From Nilaparvata lugens (Eukaryota > Arthropoda > Insecta > Hemiptera > Delphacidae), in assembly GCF_014356525.2 (NCBI RefSeq), contig NC_052504.1, positions 61,429,637 through 61,493,636 on the forward strand: 64,000 nucleotides of DNA. Reading direction: 5' to 3'. Shown here in pieces: positions 31,286 through 43,794 of this stretch; position 1 is the first letter of the stretch, and every line of letters begins with the position of its first letter. The translations under genes and the position numbers were made by a program. The notes beneath the pieces were generated by a model. It ran no database searches. It saw only the letters and a program-made list of their open reading frames with translations, and was not told where the DNA came from.

Positions 31286-33874
31286 CTTCAAAAACGTAAT
31301 GAGGAATACTTGAAAATTTATACTTAAAAGAATTGATGAATGTGAGCACAAGTAACAAGTATCTTGGTAGAGTTCAACACCGTCGTTAAATATGATTGAA
31401 ATTCAGAAGTTTTAGTAGATTGTTAATCAATAATCTTGTTACATGTGCAAACAATTACGCTATCTGATTCAGTCTTTAACTATTGAAAAATTATTATACC
31501 TGATTCCAGAAATCCATTATCTCAACTCATAATCAATATATTATTACTCAAATATAATTATTACTATCAACGAATTCGAGTATGAAAGAATAGAGATAAC
31601 ATAGTTCATGTTGATCGAAAAGCTAGAGTTATGTAATGAGAATTCAATTACAGTTGATTGACTTGTGACTCTTCAATCGAAGAATTTGTGAGCCTTTTGA
31701 ATTCAACTAATATAAATTGAACCTGCAAAGAAAACTTCAGGGGAAATTCCAGAGTAATTCTGAAACAGTCTTCCTATATTATTAATGAAAAAACCAACTG
31801 AAATTGTAGTCATCACTTTAGTCTCTAGAGGTACCATAGAAATGGAAGTTGCGAATTACCATCCATTAACCCTCCGACTAAAAAGGTTGATGCCAGGATG
31901 CTAAGTCAGGATAGGCAAAGCTTTTAAAATGTTGATGGTTGGAAAAGCCGAATTTAGAAAAAGTATTTCAGAGTGTGTGCTTGAAAAAATGTAACATGTT
32001 TTCCCTGATCACCAGGGTGCATGAAGAGATGTGGGTTATTTATTTTTTGGCGTTATCAATCACATCTAGTTTAACAGATTGAAGAAGTGGGCGATACAAA
32101 ATAATGTTGTGTTACATATCGTTATTGATTTACGACTTGGAATGAACTGTGAACTTGATTAAGTTCGAAATTAATGTGTGCGTGGAGCTCAAACAATCAA
32201 TCAATCACCATTGTTCGTCGATGATCAATTTATGGAATTATTCAGATCCGTCGGATGAGGAAAGAAAAGAATGGAGGCGTTTTCCACCTTCTGGCAAAAC
32301 GCTATTGGCGCTTATTGGCGCTCAATAGGATGGGTCTTGATTAGTGCCCGCAAAATGAGTGGAAATTATCACGCCTCCTTGAGAATAAAATAGAGGTCGG
32401 AAAAGATTTGCCATCTGGGAAATGAGATAGAATAATTGACGCGATAAATAAGAAAACTCAAAGGTCCAATTAAATAATTGCATTCAGGGAGAAACTTCGT
32501 TTGGAGCAATCAAGAGAACGAAGCTTCTAATGGTTGGGCGCTTTCAAGATGAAACGGTTCATAAATAAAAATCGAGTTTAAAACTAAGTTAGCTTTCTCT
32601 TTAAGTGTGAAAATGAGTGGATAGAACGACATTGGCGAACTAAGTCCGGGTAATTAAAGTCACCCACGGCGGTGAATAAGTTATCGGGGAATATCCATGC
32701 TTGACTGTTAACAATGATAATGAGAAAATCAAAAAAGGATCTTGGATTCGAATGACTATAATTAAGTTGTGAGAATTGATTCTCTACTGAAAGGGATACT
32801 TGAATCAATGATACTCCGAACTTTTATTAAAAAATATTCAATTATATTTGCACAGTAGAAGTATCAGTCTATTACAATGAATCTATTATAATATAATTAA
32901 TTATATAAATTATAACTAATTCTATTATAATAAATTTGAATGATCTATCAATAAAAATATGGTTTGAGTTTTCTGGATTCTTGAATTATATTTTTTGCTT
33001 TATTGCTTTATCTTTCAATCCATATCAGAGTAAAATATTATAGTATAGTGAGTTTACCCATGGTCGTGTACTATATAAATCAGTGTAGAATTTGACAACA
33101 TATTTGTGTTTTTATTCAAGTATAGTGAGTATTACTCACTCCAATATTTTGTAAGAGATAAACCAATGATCAACAAATTTACATTTTTCACACCAGATAC
33201 TCACGTTATTGCAAGAATTTTAGTGCGATTAAACTACTAAACTAAGTATAATGTAAGCAGTTTCCTCTTGATTTCATTAACAATCTTTTGATACGTGTCA
33301 TTGTTTTGAAAGGGAATATTAACTGAATAGCTTAAAGAAGCAGATCTCTAATCTCATCAAGAAACTAGTCATACATTCAGAAAGCAGAGTTAATTATTAT
33401 CTAAATTTAAAATGAATAATATTGAGTTTAGTGCAATGTTCTATTTTAATTACTATTCCAATCAATTCCATAACTATCATGTAATCAATAGTTTCCATAG
33501 TAGTTCATAGATTTTATGATTATGGATGTGAATAAACTTAATTAGTGATATAACGATATCGGAACACATTATACTTCATCAGAGATTGGCTTGAGACAAG
33601 AGACTGAAGACCAGTTCTGATTTGAACTAATAAATTGTCTATTCCCGATCATAATAGATAGTATCATTATCCTCAGTCTATAAAAATTAATAGATGGATC
33701 ATAGACTCAGCAAATTAGAATTATCTCGTCAATTGCTATTTGCTAGGAGGTGACGGTAGAATTCAAGTTTGATCACAGGATAATGATAGGACATTGAATA
33801 GTAAGGTACATTCTAGTGGAGTGTACAAAGGCTACAATGGATTCGATTGCAATCTCTTCATTATTTATGCTCAC
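31286..33874 (-). other. Intron between DUF1989 exons A and B
   Basis: 2589 bases beginning GTGAGC on the minus strand and ending TTTTTGAAG. No coding segment was seen within it; a minus-strand ORF at 32584-32808 has no recognisable content. Confidence 0.7.
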
Positions 33875-34024
33875 CAATAACGTCGTGGAGACTCGCTCCA
33901 TCACTGTCAATTCCGTAATTTATTGAATCAGCAACCATCGTGGCCATTGGTCTCAAGTACGGCAGATTACTCCACAGCCTATCATACACCTTCAAATGGG
34001 ATGAATGTAGCTGCCTCGTCTTAC
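33875..34024 (-). CDS. DUF1989 family gene, exon A
   Basis: This 150-base exon has acceptor TTCACTTCTAG at its start and donor ATTG|GTGAGC at its end (minus strand). It consists of two bases completing a codon from an unseen upstream exon, 49 codons, and one base. The protein reads KTRQLHSSHLKVYDRLW, then SNLPYLRPMATMVADS and NYGIDSDGASLHDVIG. These match the middle of DUF1989 proteins (a STHLK..DRLWSNLPFLRP region, then Y.ID.DG...HDVIG). Upstream exons coding for the N-terminal part are not found. They would lie at higher coordinates, beyond the LINE and repeat arrays, or outside the window. The gene starts no earlier than this exon in the visible sequence, so it is partial here. Confidence 0.9.
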
Positions 34025-34284
34025 CTAGAAGTGAATTTCCAATCTATCATCAAAATTAACCTCAAATAACTATTGATAACAGAGAGAGGGTGGAATATTC
34101 ATGTGTATTCCAAAAATAATCTTTGATTCCATGCCAGGATTGAATTCTACACTCTGTATTGTAGTAGGCATTCAGAATACAGAATTCCTCTTGATCACGA
34201 TCGATCTCAATGACTATGAAAAATCGTTTTACTTTTTAACTGAAAATCATTGGAGAGTGATTTAACAGGTATGAAATAGGATAA

Positions 34285-36684
34285 TTGTTTATATTCGAGA
34301 TTACAGATTTTGAAAATGCCTTGCTTTCTCTTATGCCTTGTTATAGCCGTATACTAGTTATGGGGGATATGAACACCGACTTGAACATGACAAATCGTAA
34401 CTTTGACTACTTTCAACTGACTACTATTTTCCAATGCCTAAACATGACTATTTTACCTCTCGATCCAACTCATCATACTAATGAATCTGACACACTCATT
34501 GACCTTCTCATTGTTAGTGATCCTAACGAGGTTGTTCAAGCAGGCCAAATCCCAGTCCCAGCTATTTCTGGACATGATTTGATCTACTGTGTTCTTTCCC
34601 ATAAGATACCTAAGCCAGAACAGAAAATTATCACTTATAGAGACTTCAAAAACTTTGATGAAGCCGCCTTCCCGACTGATGTGGCTCAGACTCCATGGCA
34701 TCAAATTGAAGCGTTACCCTCAGTTGATGACATGGTCAAGGCTTTCGAGAATTGGACTTTGACTCTGTATGACAAACATGCACCTTATGTGACAAGGAGG
34801 ATTAATAGAAAACGACGAGTACCGTGGATGACTAAAGACATACTTAAGATGATGGGACGTAGAGACAAAGCACATAGAAAATTTAAAAAGACATTTGACT
34901 TGGACAGTTTGATAGAGTATAGGAGCCTTAGAAATAGAGTTAAACAGGAATTACGGAACTCAAAGATTAGGTACTTGAATTCGTTTATGACAAACAATAG
35001 ACAAGACTCTAAATCACTTTGGCAGGGAATAAAAGAATTCGGGCTTGGCAAACAGAAATCGAATCCACAAATTGACTTACCATTGAACAATATAAATGAC
35101 CATTTCGTTTCACACACTAACCAACGCGACGAAGTTGTCATTGCTAATCATATAGATGATCTTGAAGAGCAGGTTACAAACTTAGATTTACCAATTACTG
35201 ATCAATTTCATTTCCATCCAATCTCAGAAGAAGACACTTTCAGAGCAATTCAACGTATTCATAGTAATGCTACGGGTGTAGATGAAATTCCTATTAAATT
35301 TATCAAGAAGATGTTATTTGCTGTTTTACCAACCATTACATATATTTTCAGCAAGTCACTTGAAGAAGGCATTTTCCCTGAAAACTGGAAGTTTGCTCTG
35401 AAGAAGGCATTTTGCCTGAAAACTGGAAGTTTGCTGGTTCGCCCTCTAAATAAAGTTCCATCACCCAATAAAGTTGAGGATTTTAGACCAATCAGTATTT
35501 TACCTGCATTGTCCAAAGTGCTAGAAAGACTCATTCATGGTCAAGTTGTAAAATTTCTAGACAACAATAGTAAGCTTCATAACTTTCAATCAGGCTTTAG
35601 AAAATTCCATTCAACTGAGACAGCTCTGCTTCGTGTCACTGATGATATAAGGTTAGCTATGGACCAAAGAAAATGCACCATCCTCACCCTATTTGATTTT
35701 TCTAAAGCATTCGATACTGTTGATCATACAGTCCTTCTGAATAAGTTGGCTATTCTTGGTTTCAGTCACAACTCGTTAGTTTGGTTTAAATCCTATCTAT
35801 TAGGTAGGAAACAATGTGTATCTGTCGGTGACAATAAGTCTACTTGGAAAAACGTTATGCATGGAGTACCACAAGGTTCAATTTTAGGCGCTCTCCTGTT
35901 CACTTTGTATGCTAATGACCTTTCTTCCATTATCAAATTATCCAGTTTCCATACTTATGCAGACGACCTTCAAATATATTTAAGCTGTCCCATAACAAAA
36001 ATTAATGAAACAGTTGGCATAATGAGTCAGGATATCAATTCGATAGTGGAATGGACAAAGAAAAATGGCCTTAAGCTTAATCCCATCAAAACACAACCCA
36101 TTATAATTGGATATTCTCGTCTTATAAACAATATTGACCTTGAATTGATTCACAAAATTAGTGTAGATGGTAATGATATTCCTTACTGTAGCTCAGTTGA
36201 AAATTTAGGCATTATAATGAAAAATACTCTTGACTGGTCAGAACAAGTGAACAAAACTTGTAAAAAGGTATTCTCAGCCATGCATGCATTGAAGAAAATG
36301 CACGATATTCTCCCTAGAAACATTAAATTATTATTGGTTCACATTGCTAGTTCAACATTAAAGCTTCCCGATCAAAGGCTTTTTCAAATAGTCAAGCTTG
36401 TTAGAGATATCTTGAAATACGGTAATCCGAACTATTTTAAAGATGATTTCAAATTTGTCTCTAAAGGTAGGAGGATAGATGCTTCACATACTAGAACCGG
36501 AGAAAGTACTTTAAGGATACCCAATCATCGAACTACTATTTTCACAAAATCCTCCTTAGTCAGTGCCTGTCGTGCATGGAATGCACTTCCTGTTTCTATC
36601 AGGTCCATCGAGAGCCGAGCGAGCTTCATCCTGACTTTAAAAAAACATCTTCTGGAACAAATGACTGGAACTGTCCGGCCCTAG
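34285..36684 (+). CDS. LINE ORF2 fragment: endonuclease C-terminus and reverse transcriptase
   Basis: A 799-codon open frame starting at TTG 34285, not a true start, because the first part of the apurinic endonuclease is missing. What remains of it is GDMN (27-30), the SDTLIDLL region and SGHD (95-98). The reverse transcriptase core is complete: QSGFRKFHSTETALL (434-448), DFSKAFDTVDH (471-481), HGVPQGSILGALLF and YADD (558-561). A C-terminal tail with a WNALP motif resembles those of CR1/Jockey-group LINEs. RT and endonuclease carry out target-primed reverse transcription. Oddities: a 38-base tandem duplication near 35360-35437 read in two frames, and an apparent deletion between LLLVHIASS and the tail. 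Oriented opposite to the DUF1989 gene and probably lying in one of its introns. Confidence 0.93.
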   Translation: MFIFEITDFENALLSLMPCYSRILVMGDMNTDLNMTNRNFDYFQLTTIFQCLNMTILPLDPTHHTNESDTLIDLLIVSDPNEVVQAGQIPVPAISGHDLIYCVLSHKIPKPEQKIITYRDFKNFDEAAFPTDVAQTPWHQIEALPSVDDMVKAFENWTLTLYDKHAPYVTRRINRKRRVPWMTKDILKMMGRRDKAHRKFKKTFDLDSLIEYRSLRNRVKQELRNSKIRYLNSFMTNNRQDSKSLWQGIKEFGLGKQKSNPQIDLPLNNINDHFVSHTNQRDEVVIANHIDDLEEQVTNLDLPITDQFHFHPISEEDTFRAIQRIHSNATGVDEIPIKFIKKMLFAVLPTITYIFSKSLEEGIFPENWKFALKKAFCLKTGSLLVRPLNKVPSPNKVEDFRPISILPALSKVLERLIHGQVVKFLDNNSKLHNFQSGFRKFHSTETALLRVTDDIRLAMDQRKCTILTLFDFSKAFDTVDHTVLLNKLAILGFSHNSLVWFKSYLLGRKQCVSVGDNKSTWKNVMHGVPQGSILGALLFTLYANDLSSIIKLSSFHTYADDLQIYLSCPITKINETVGIMSQDINSIVEWTKKNGLKLNPIKTQPIIIGYSRLINNIDLELIHKISVDGNDIPYCSSVENLGIIMKNTLDWSEQVNKTCKKVFSAMHALKKMHDILPRNIKLLLVHIASSTLKLPDQRLFQIVKLVRDILKYGNPNYFKDDFKFVSKGRRIDASHTRTGESTLRIPNHRTTIFTKSSLVSACRAWNALPVSIRSIESRASFILTLKKHLLEQMTGTVRP

Positions 36685-37298
36685 AACGATCACATGACAA
36701 CCATCCCCCACCCATCCAACAAATACAAACCTTTAGACCTGTTATAGAATGAATTGTGTATATATATATATTATATAAACTCATGTTTTTTAATTATCCA
36801 CTGCATACTGCTGTATATTACTGAAAGTTGATTACCCTTACTACTTTCAGCCTACTTCATTCTATTAATCAATAATTTGATCTTATCTACCTATATAATT
36901 ATTTTACTCTATCAATTTTCTGTTTTTTTTCTCTTAAAAAATTATATTAATTGAAACTTTCACAAAATTTCCATTAATAAATGAATCCTTAGCTTAATTG
37001 ATTAAATTAACGTTTTGGTAGAGAGTTAGTGGGGAGGATATTTTTAATATTCTTTCTGAAGAATGGACATTGATATGTCCAAGCTCCACCAGTTTATGTA
37101 GATGCATAACAATATAATTATACATAGTTATTATATTACAAATTACTTTTTCATATCACAATACTTTCAATAATTATTTTCTTAGTCTATATTATGTAAA
37201 TTCATCTATAATTTTGCTGTATTGTAAGCTATTGTATATAAGTGTATGAGCCAGTATATATTGTAATCTACATAAATAAAGTACTCAATCAATCAATG
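36685..37298 (+). mobile_element. LINE 3' untranslated region and tail
   Basis: AT-rich sequence after the ORF2 stop, with an AATAAA at about 37274 followed by a short CAAT tandem tail (TACTCAATCAATCAATG), as seen at the 3' ends of many CR1/Jockey-type LINEs. The element therefore runs roughly 34285-37298 and is 5'-truncated. Confidence 0.65.
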
Positions 37299-39890
37299 AA
37301 ATGCAAAATTTCCAAAAACCTTGTATATACGTCGACGCGCAATTAGAAGAGGAATATACCTGTAAAATTCCATGAAAATCTATTACCACGTTTCGCCATA
37401 AACGCACAACATATAAACATTTAAACATTAAAAAATTAAAACATTTAAACATTGAAACATTTAAACATTTAAACATTTGAACATTTAAACATATAAACAT
37501 TTAAACATTTAACATTTAAACATTTGAACATTTAAACATTAAACATTAAACATTTAACATTAAACATTTAAACATTTAACATTTAAACATTTAAACTTTA
37601 AACATTTAACATTCAAACATTCAAACATTAAACATTTAACATTTAAACATTTAAACATTTAACATTTAAACATTAAACATTTAAACATTTACACATTTAA
37701 ACATTTAAACATTTAACATTCAAACATTCAACATTTAAACATTTAACATTTAACATTTAACATTTAACATTTAACATTTGAACATTTAAACATTTAAACA
37801 TTTGAACATTAAACATTTAAACATTTAAACATTTAACATTCAAACATTTAAACATTAACATTTAAACATTTGAACATTTAACATTTAAACATTAAACATT
37901 TAAACATTTTAACATTAAACATTTAACATTTAAACATTTAAACATTTAAACATTAAACATTTAACATTTAAACATTTTAACATTAAACATTAAACATTTA
38001 AACATTTAAACATTTAAACATTTAAACATTTAAACATTCAAACATTAAACATTTAAACATTTAAACATTTAAACATTTAACATTTGAACATTAAACATTT
38101 AACATTAAACATTTAAACATTAAACATTTAAACATTCAACATTTAAACATTTAAACATTTGAACATTTAAACATTTAAACATTTAAACATTTAACCATTT
38201 AAACATTTAAACATTAAACATTTAAACATTAAACATTAAAACATTTGAACATTTAACATTTAAACATTTAAACATTTAAACATTTAAACATTTAAACTTT
38301 AAACATTTAAAATTTAAACATTAAACATTTAAACATTTACACATTTAAACATTTAACATTAAACATTTAACATTAAACATTTAAACATTTAAACATTAAA
38401 ACATTTAACATTTAAACATTAACATTTAAACATTTAAACCTTTAAACATTTAAACATTTAAACATTAAACATTTAAACATTTAACATTTAAACATTTAAC
38501 ATTTAAACTTTAACATTTAAACATTAACATTTAAACATTAACATTTAAACATTTGAACATTTAACATTAAACATTTAACATTTAACATTTAAACATTTAA
38601 ACATTTAAACATTTAAACATTTAACCATTTAAACATTTAACTTTAAACATTTAAACCTTTAAACATTTAAACATTTAACATTAAACATTTAACATTTAAA
38701 CATTTAAAAATTTAAACATTTAACATTTAAACTTTAAACATTTAACATTTAACATTTAACATTAAACATTAAACATTTAAACATTTACACATTTAAACAT
38801 TTAAACATTTAAACATTAAACATTTAAACATTTAAACATTTAAACATTTAAACATTAAACATTTAAACATTTAACATTTAAACATTTAAACATTAACATT
38901 TAAACATTTAAACATTTTTTAAACATTTGAACATTTAAAAATTTAAACATTTAAACATTTAAACATATAAACATTTAAACATTTAAACATTTAAACATTT
39001 AACATTTAAACATTTAACATTTAAACATTTAAACATTTAACATTTAAACATTTAAACATTTAAACATTAAACATTTAAACATTTAAACATTTAAACATTA
39101 AACATTCAAACATTTAAACATTTAAACATTTAAACATTTAAACATTTAAACATTTAAACATTTAAACATTTAAACATTTAACATTAAACATTTAAACATT
39201 TAAACATTTAAACATTTAAACATTAAACATTTAAACATTTAAAAATTTAAACATTTAACATTTAACATTTAAACATTAAACATTTAAACATTCAACATTT
39301 AAACATTTAAACATTTGAACATTTAAACATTAAACATTTAAACATTAAACATTTAAACATTAAACATTTAACATTTAAACATTAAACATTTAAACATTTA
39401 AACATTTGAACATTAAACATTTAAACATTTAAACATTTAAACATTCAAACATTTAACATTTAACATTTAACATTTAAACATTTGAACATTTAAAAATTTA
39501 AACATTTAAACATTTAACATTTGAACATTTAAACATTCAAACATTAAACATTTAACATTTAAACATTTAAACATTTAAACATTCAAACATTAAAACATTT
39601 GAACATTTAAACATTTAAACTTTAAACATTTAAAAATTTAAACATTTAAACATTTAACATTTAACATTTAAACATTAAACATTCAAACATTTAAACATTT
39701 AAACATTTAACATTTAAACATTTTAACATTTAAACATTTAAACATTTAACATTTAAACATTTGAACATTTAAACATTTGAACATTTAAACATTTAAACAT
39801 TTAGATATTTAAACATTTGAACATTCAAACATCTAAACATTTGAATATTTAAACATTTAAACATTTGAACATTTAAACATATAAACATTT
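37299..39890 (+). repeat. Element flank plus 2.5-kb AAACATTT octamer array
   Basis: A unique-looking lead (37299-37405, with GTATATACGTCGACGCGC and ATCTATTACCACGTTTCGCC) runs into an array of AAACATTT units and 7-base variants (AACATTT, AAACATT) that continues without a break to 39890. This is some 300 units. Variants such as TTGAACA and TTCAAACA are scattered. The array runs directly into a copy of an LTR at 39891. Long minus-strand ORFs in it are artefacts. Confidence 0.95.
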
Positions 39891-41060
39891 CAAAGCAGTA
39901 TTTTACACGCCTCACACATGTTTAATCATGTAGAGCTTTTCCTGGGGGAGCCACTCTCGCCTCAAAGGATAGGTCGATACACGTATAATGAATCTTGTAC
40001 TGAGTCACCAGTACTGAGGTTATAAATTTTGAAAATGCATGCGTGGACGCTAAGTGAGTACCAGACTGATTGATTCACTACAAGATTTGATACAATCGTT
40101 GGAATCGCGGGAGGCATAAACACGCGCTCACCCTTGATTCTTTTTATGACAGATTGTATAATGATAAAAATTTTCATCAAGCAGTGTAGCAGTTGCTAAA
40201 CACTGAATACGGATGTCCTAAAACTATTACCTGTGATGGAATAGCATACAAAATCATACAGGTCAAGCAAAAATCCCGATGTAGATTATTTACGGGACTG
40301 CGTCTCTAATAAGCTCTGAAGGATTAAGATAGGGTACTGGGACCAGATATCATTGGGAATATACACAATAATTGACAGGCTTAAGAAATAATCAAACTCA
40401 GAAGACGAATTGACAAAATTGGAATATAATATAATAAAATAAATAGTTTGACAGTGCACACTCAGAGCTTGATTTAAAAATTGAAAATAGTTTAACATTA
40501 ACAAAAATGATTAGAAATTTTCTTGTACTTGCATGACACCATGCATGATTTGACAGAATTTTATGATTGATAATTTTAACAATTTGAAAAAATAGTGAAA
40601 AAATAAATTATAAAAGATTTTTTAAAATGCTCAGGGTTGTGGTTCTGCAGCAGAGGACAGTGTTAATCAACTACAAGTTCTTATGAATTCTATATTAAAT
40701 AAAATCTGTGATCTTGATAATTAATAAGCGCTTGTTGGAGTGGCCATTAATTTAACAAAGAAAATTGTATATCTTCTGCACTGTATTTTATTTTGAAGCG
40801 TAGATTGGGGCCCCTTTTCAATTTCAAAACTCACGTGAAACTCCTTGGCGGTCGTGGTTTTCCCTTTAGATCAAATTCGTTTGATCGGCGGCGGGTCCAG
40901 GCTTTGGTCTCAGCACGTGTGGAATTTTAATTTGATATCTCCTTCACCAAATTAATAAGGGAATAATTGAACTTGAATTTCTCGAATTATAGATGGATGA
41001 AATGAATTTACAAATAACAAATAAAATAGCCTAAAATATTGGCTCACAGATAAAACATAT
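39891..41060 (-). mobile_element. LTR copy A (partial), tandem duplicate of LTR B
   Basis: Nearly identical to 41116-42285, differing by only a handful of single-base changes. Its right end breaks off inside the LTR at AAACATATAAA and passes into octamer repeats. The repeat period is 1225 bases (CAAAGCAG at 39891 and 41116). No coding capacity; the ORFs at 39962-40504 minus recur in copy B simply because the DNA is duplicated. Confidence 0.9.
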
Positions 41061-41115
41061 AAACATTTGAACATTTAAACATTTAACATTTGAACATTTA
41101 AACATATAAACATTT
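41061..41115 (+). repeat. Short octamer array between duplicated LTR copies
   Basis: A 55-base stretch of AACATTTGAAC/AAACATTT units identical in style to the end of the large array at 39840-39890, marking the junction of the tandem duplication. Confidence 0.9.
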
Positions 41116-42463
41116 CAAAGCAGTATTTTACACGCCTCACACATGTTTAATCATGTAGAGCTTTTCCTGGGGGAGCCACTCTCGCCTCAAAGGAAAGGTC
41201 GATACACGTATAATGAATCTTGTACTGAGTCACCAGTACTGAGGTTATAAATTTGAAAATGCATGCGTGGACGCTAAGTGAGTACCAGACTGATTGATTC
41301 ACTACAAGATTTGATACAATCGTTGGAATCGCGGGAGGCATAAACACGCGCTCACCCTTGATTCTTTTTATGACAGATTGTATAATGATGAAAATTTTCA
41401 TCAAGCAGTGTAGCAGTTGCTAAACACTGAATACGGATGTCCTAAAACTATTACCTGTGATGGAATAGCATACAAAATCATACAGGTCAAGCAAAAATCC
41501 CGATGTAGATTATTTACGGGACTGCGTCTCTAATAAGCTCTGAAGGATTAAGATAGGGTACTGGGACCAGATATCATTCGGAATATACACAATAATTGAC
41601 AGGCTTAAGAAATAATCAAACTCAGAAGACGAATTGACAAAATTGGAATATAATATAATAAAATATATAGTTTGACAGTGCACACTCAGAGCTTGATTTA
41701 AAAATTGAAAATAGTTTAACATTAACAAAAATGATTAGAAATTTTCTTGTACTTGCATGACACCATGCATGATTTGACAGAATTTTATGATTGATAATTT
41801 TAACAATTTTGAAAAAATAGTGAAAAAATAAATTATAAAAGATTTTTTAAAATGCTCAGGGTTGTGGTTCTGGCAGCAGAGGACAGTGTTAATCAACTAC
41901 AAGTTCTTATGAATTCTATATTAAATAAAATCTGTGATCTTGATAATTAATAAGCGCTTGTTGGAGTGGCCATTAATTTAACAAAGAAAATTGTATATCT
42001 TCTGCACTGTATTTTATTTTGAAGCGTAGATTGGGGCCCCTTTTCAATTTCAAAACTCACGTGAAACTCCTTGGCGGTCGTGGTTTTCCCTTTAGATCAA
42101 ATTCGTTTGATCGGCGGCGGGTCCAGGCTTTGGTCTCAGCACGTGTGGAATTTTAATTTGATATCTCCTTCACCAAATTAATAAGGGAATAATTGAACTT
42201 GAATTTCTCGAATTATAGATGGATGAAATGAATTTACAAATAACAAATAAAATAGCCTAAAATATTGGCTGACAGATGAAACATATAAAATCGAGGAAAA
42301 TTTCACAAATAGGTCTGGTAACTTTTAACAAGGTCTTACTGGTGAGGATTTCAAAAGGGAAGTGACTGTCTTTTTCCTTAGCTTCTTGGCTAGAACCTTT
42401 TCTCTGAGAATCTCTGTGTAATAAATTTGCATGAAAATTTGCCATTGGTAGGATGATTATGAC
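41116..42463 (-). mobile_element. LTR copy B: 3' LTR of a minus-strand LTR element
   Basis: A 1348-base LTR-like repeat shared with 45898-47136 (copy C). In minus orientation it begins near GTCATAATCATCC and ends GTAAAATACTGCTTTG. It lies on the 3' side of the coiled-coil gag-like gene. The adjacent polypurine tract is weak (AAGTGTGAAG on the minus strand), and no target duplication flanks the B and C outer ends. Confidence 0.7.
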
Positions 42464-43790
42464 TTCACACTTAACACTAAAAACAATATATTGTGCACTT
42501 TTGGCTATGAGAAAATAAATACTTGATTGTTCCTTTCATTGGATACAATCTGAATACAATAATTAATGAGGTCTCTTTGGATCCTTCATTAAAACAACTT
42601 CACAACTTCCATTCACGGGTGGCTTATGAGCAGACCCACAACTATAACAAATATAACAAAAAATTCATATATTATCCTCTTGGGATTCTAGCCATATTTG
42701 CAACAAATATAGATTTTCATTATTTTTTATTGTTATTACAAGTTTCGACTCTTTGTCTGGGCTTTTACATATATTGGGTGAGAACATTATTAACTTCGGT
42801 GACTTAACAATTGTCTACCGCTTGATTCGAGCGATTCCTTTTGTACACTTGGTATGTTGTGTACAAGCAGGGTTACACTTGATGTGAGTTTTGATTTTCA
42901 TCAATGCTGGTTACAAATACTATGTTTTCAAGATTATTTTCGTTGATTTGAATTACATTTCATGATCCCTTGATGCAACAATAGTTTATTTCAAATTTAA
43001 TGACAAGAATTTTGTTTTCTTTTGGGCTTTTTAGGGATACATTTAGATAACATTTAACATGCGGATTTTTCGTGCAATTTTACATAAATAATATTTTTGG
43101 TTGCATTTTTCTTTATAATTCCACATTAAATAATAGATTACAATGATTAATAACGATATTGCTTTGATTAATTACAATTTGCTCTGTGATCTCGCACACA
43201 TTGGCTGGTGTGACGAAAAAATTATTGAACAGGCTTTGGTTCTGAATTGATTTCTTTATAGATTCCATATTTCGAGGTTATATATTAACACATTTATTCA
43301 AATAAATCTTGTTTATTTTCTTTCCTCCTATCCACTACTAACTTCATCTGATTTCTAATTTACAAATATTTTCTGTTGATAATACAATTTTTGTTTCTGT
43401 TTTTCAGTTGTGCGGATGGCACTAGGCGATTGTTTCTGTGATGACTGTAGCATGAGGCAGATGGCTTGATCAGGTTGGTAATTTTTAAAGTTGTTTTTCA
43501 GTTTTATTTTCTTGACTTAGAGTTGATAATAATTTCTTCATTTGATGTGGATTGACAATATTTCCTTATTAGCTGAGATGTGGCGAAGTAAGGTTATGTC
43601 ATTGATTAGGCTGCAGTAGAAAGATGCCAGTATGCAAAGATAGGATTCGATGGGTAGGCTGTGACTATGAAAAGTTTGATAATTTGTGTAATTCACAATG
43701 GAGCTTCCAGTCAATTAAAAAATTATTTCTTCCTTAAGCTCCCATCTAGTTTTGATTTCGGTGTTATTCAAGGTCCAATTCCGATTTGCA
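42464..43790 (-). mobile_element. Interior of the minus-strand LTR element, non-coding part
   Basis: No protease, reverse transcriptase or integrase signature was found on either strand. The plus-strand ORF at 42523-42807 has no recognisable content. The element therefore looks like a non-autonomous, pol-less derivative. Confidence 0.45.
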
Positions 43791-43794
43791 ACTA

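Noticed and set aside
37285..37500. Minus-strand ORF with repeated MFKCLNV words
   Set aside because: Pure translation of the octamer array.
37399..39890. Octamer array considered as a CRISPR-like or centromeric array
   Set aside because: There are no spacers, the unit is 8 bp, and the setting is eukaryotic; simple tandem expansion explains it.
39962..41728. Pairs of identical minus-strand ORFs in LTR copies A and B
   Set aside because: They recur only because the DNA is duplicated; copy C breaks one of them, and no domain is visible.
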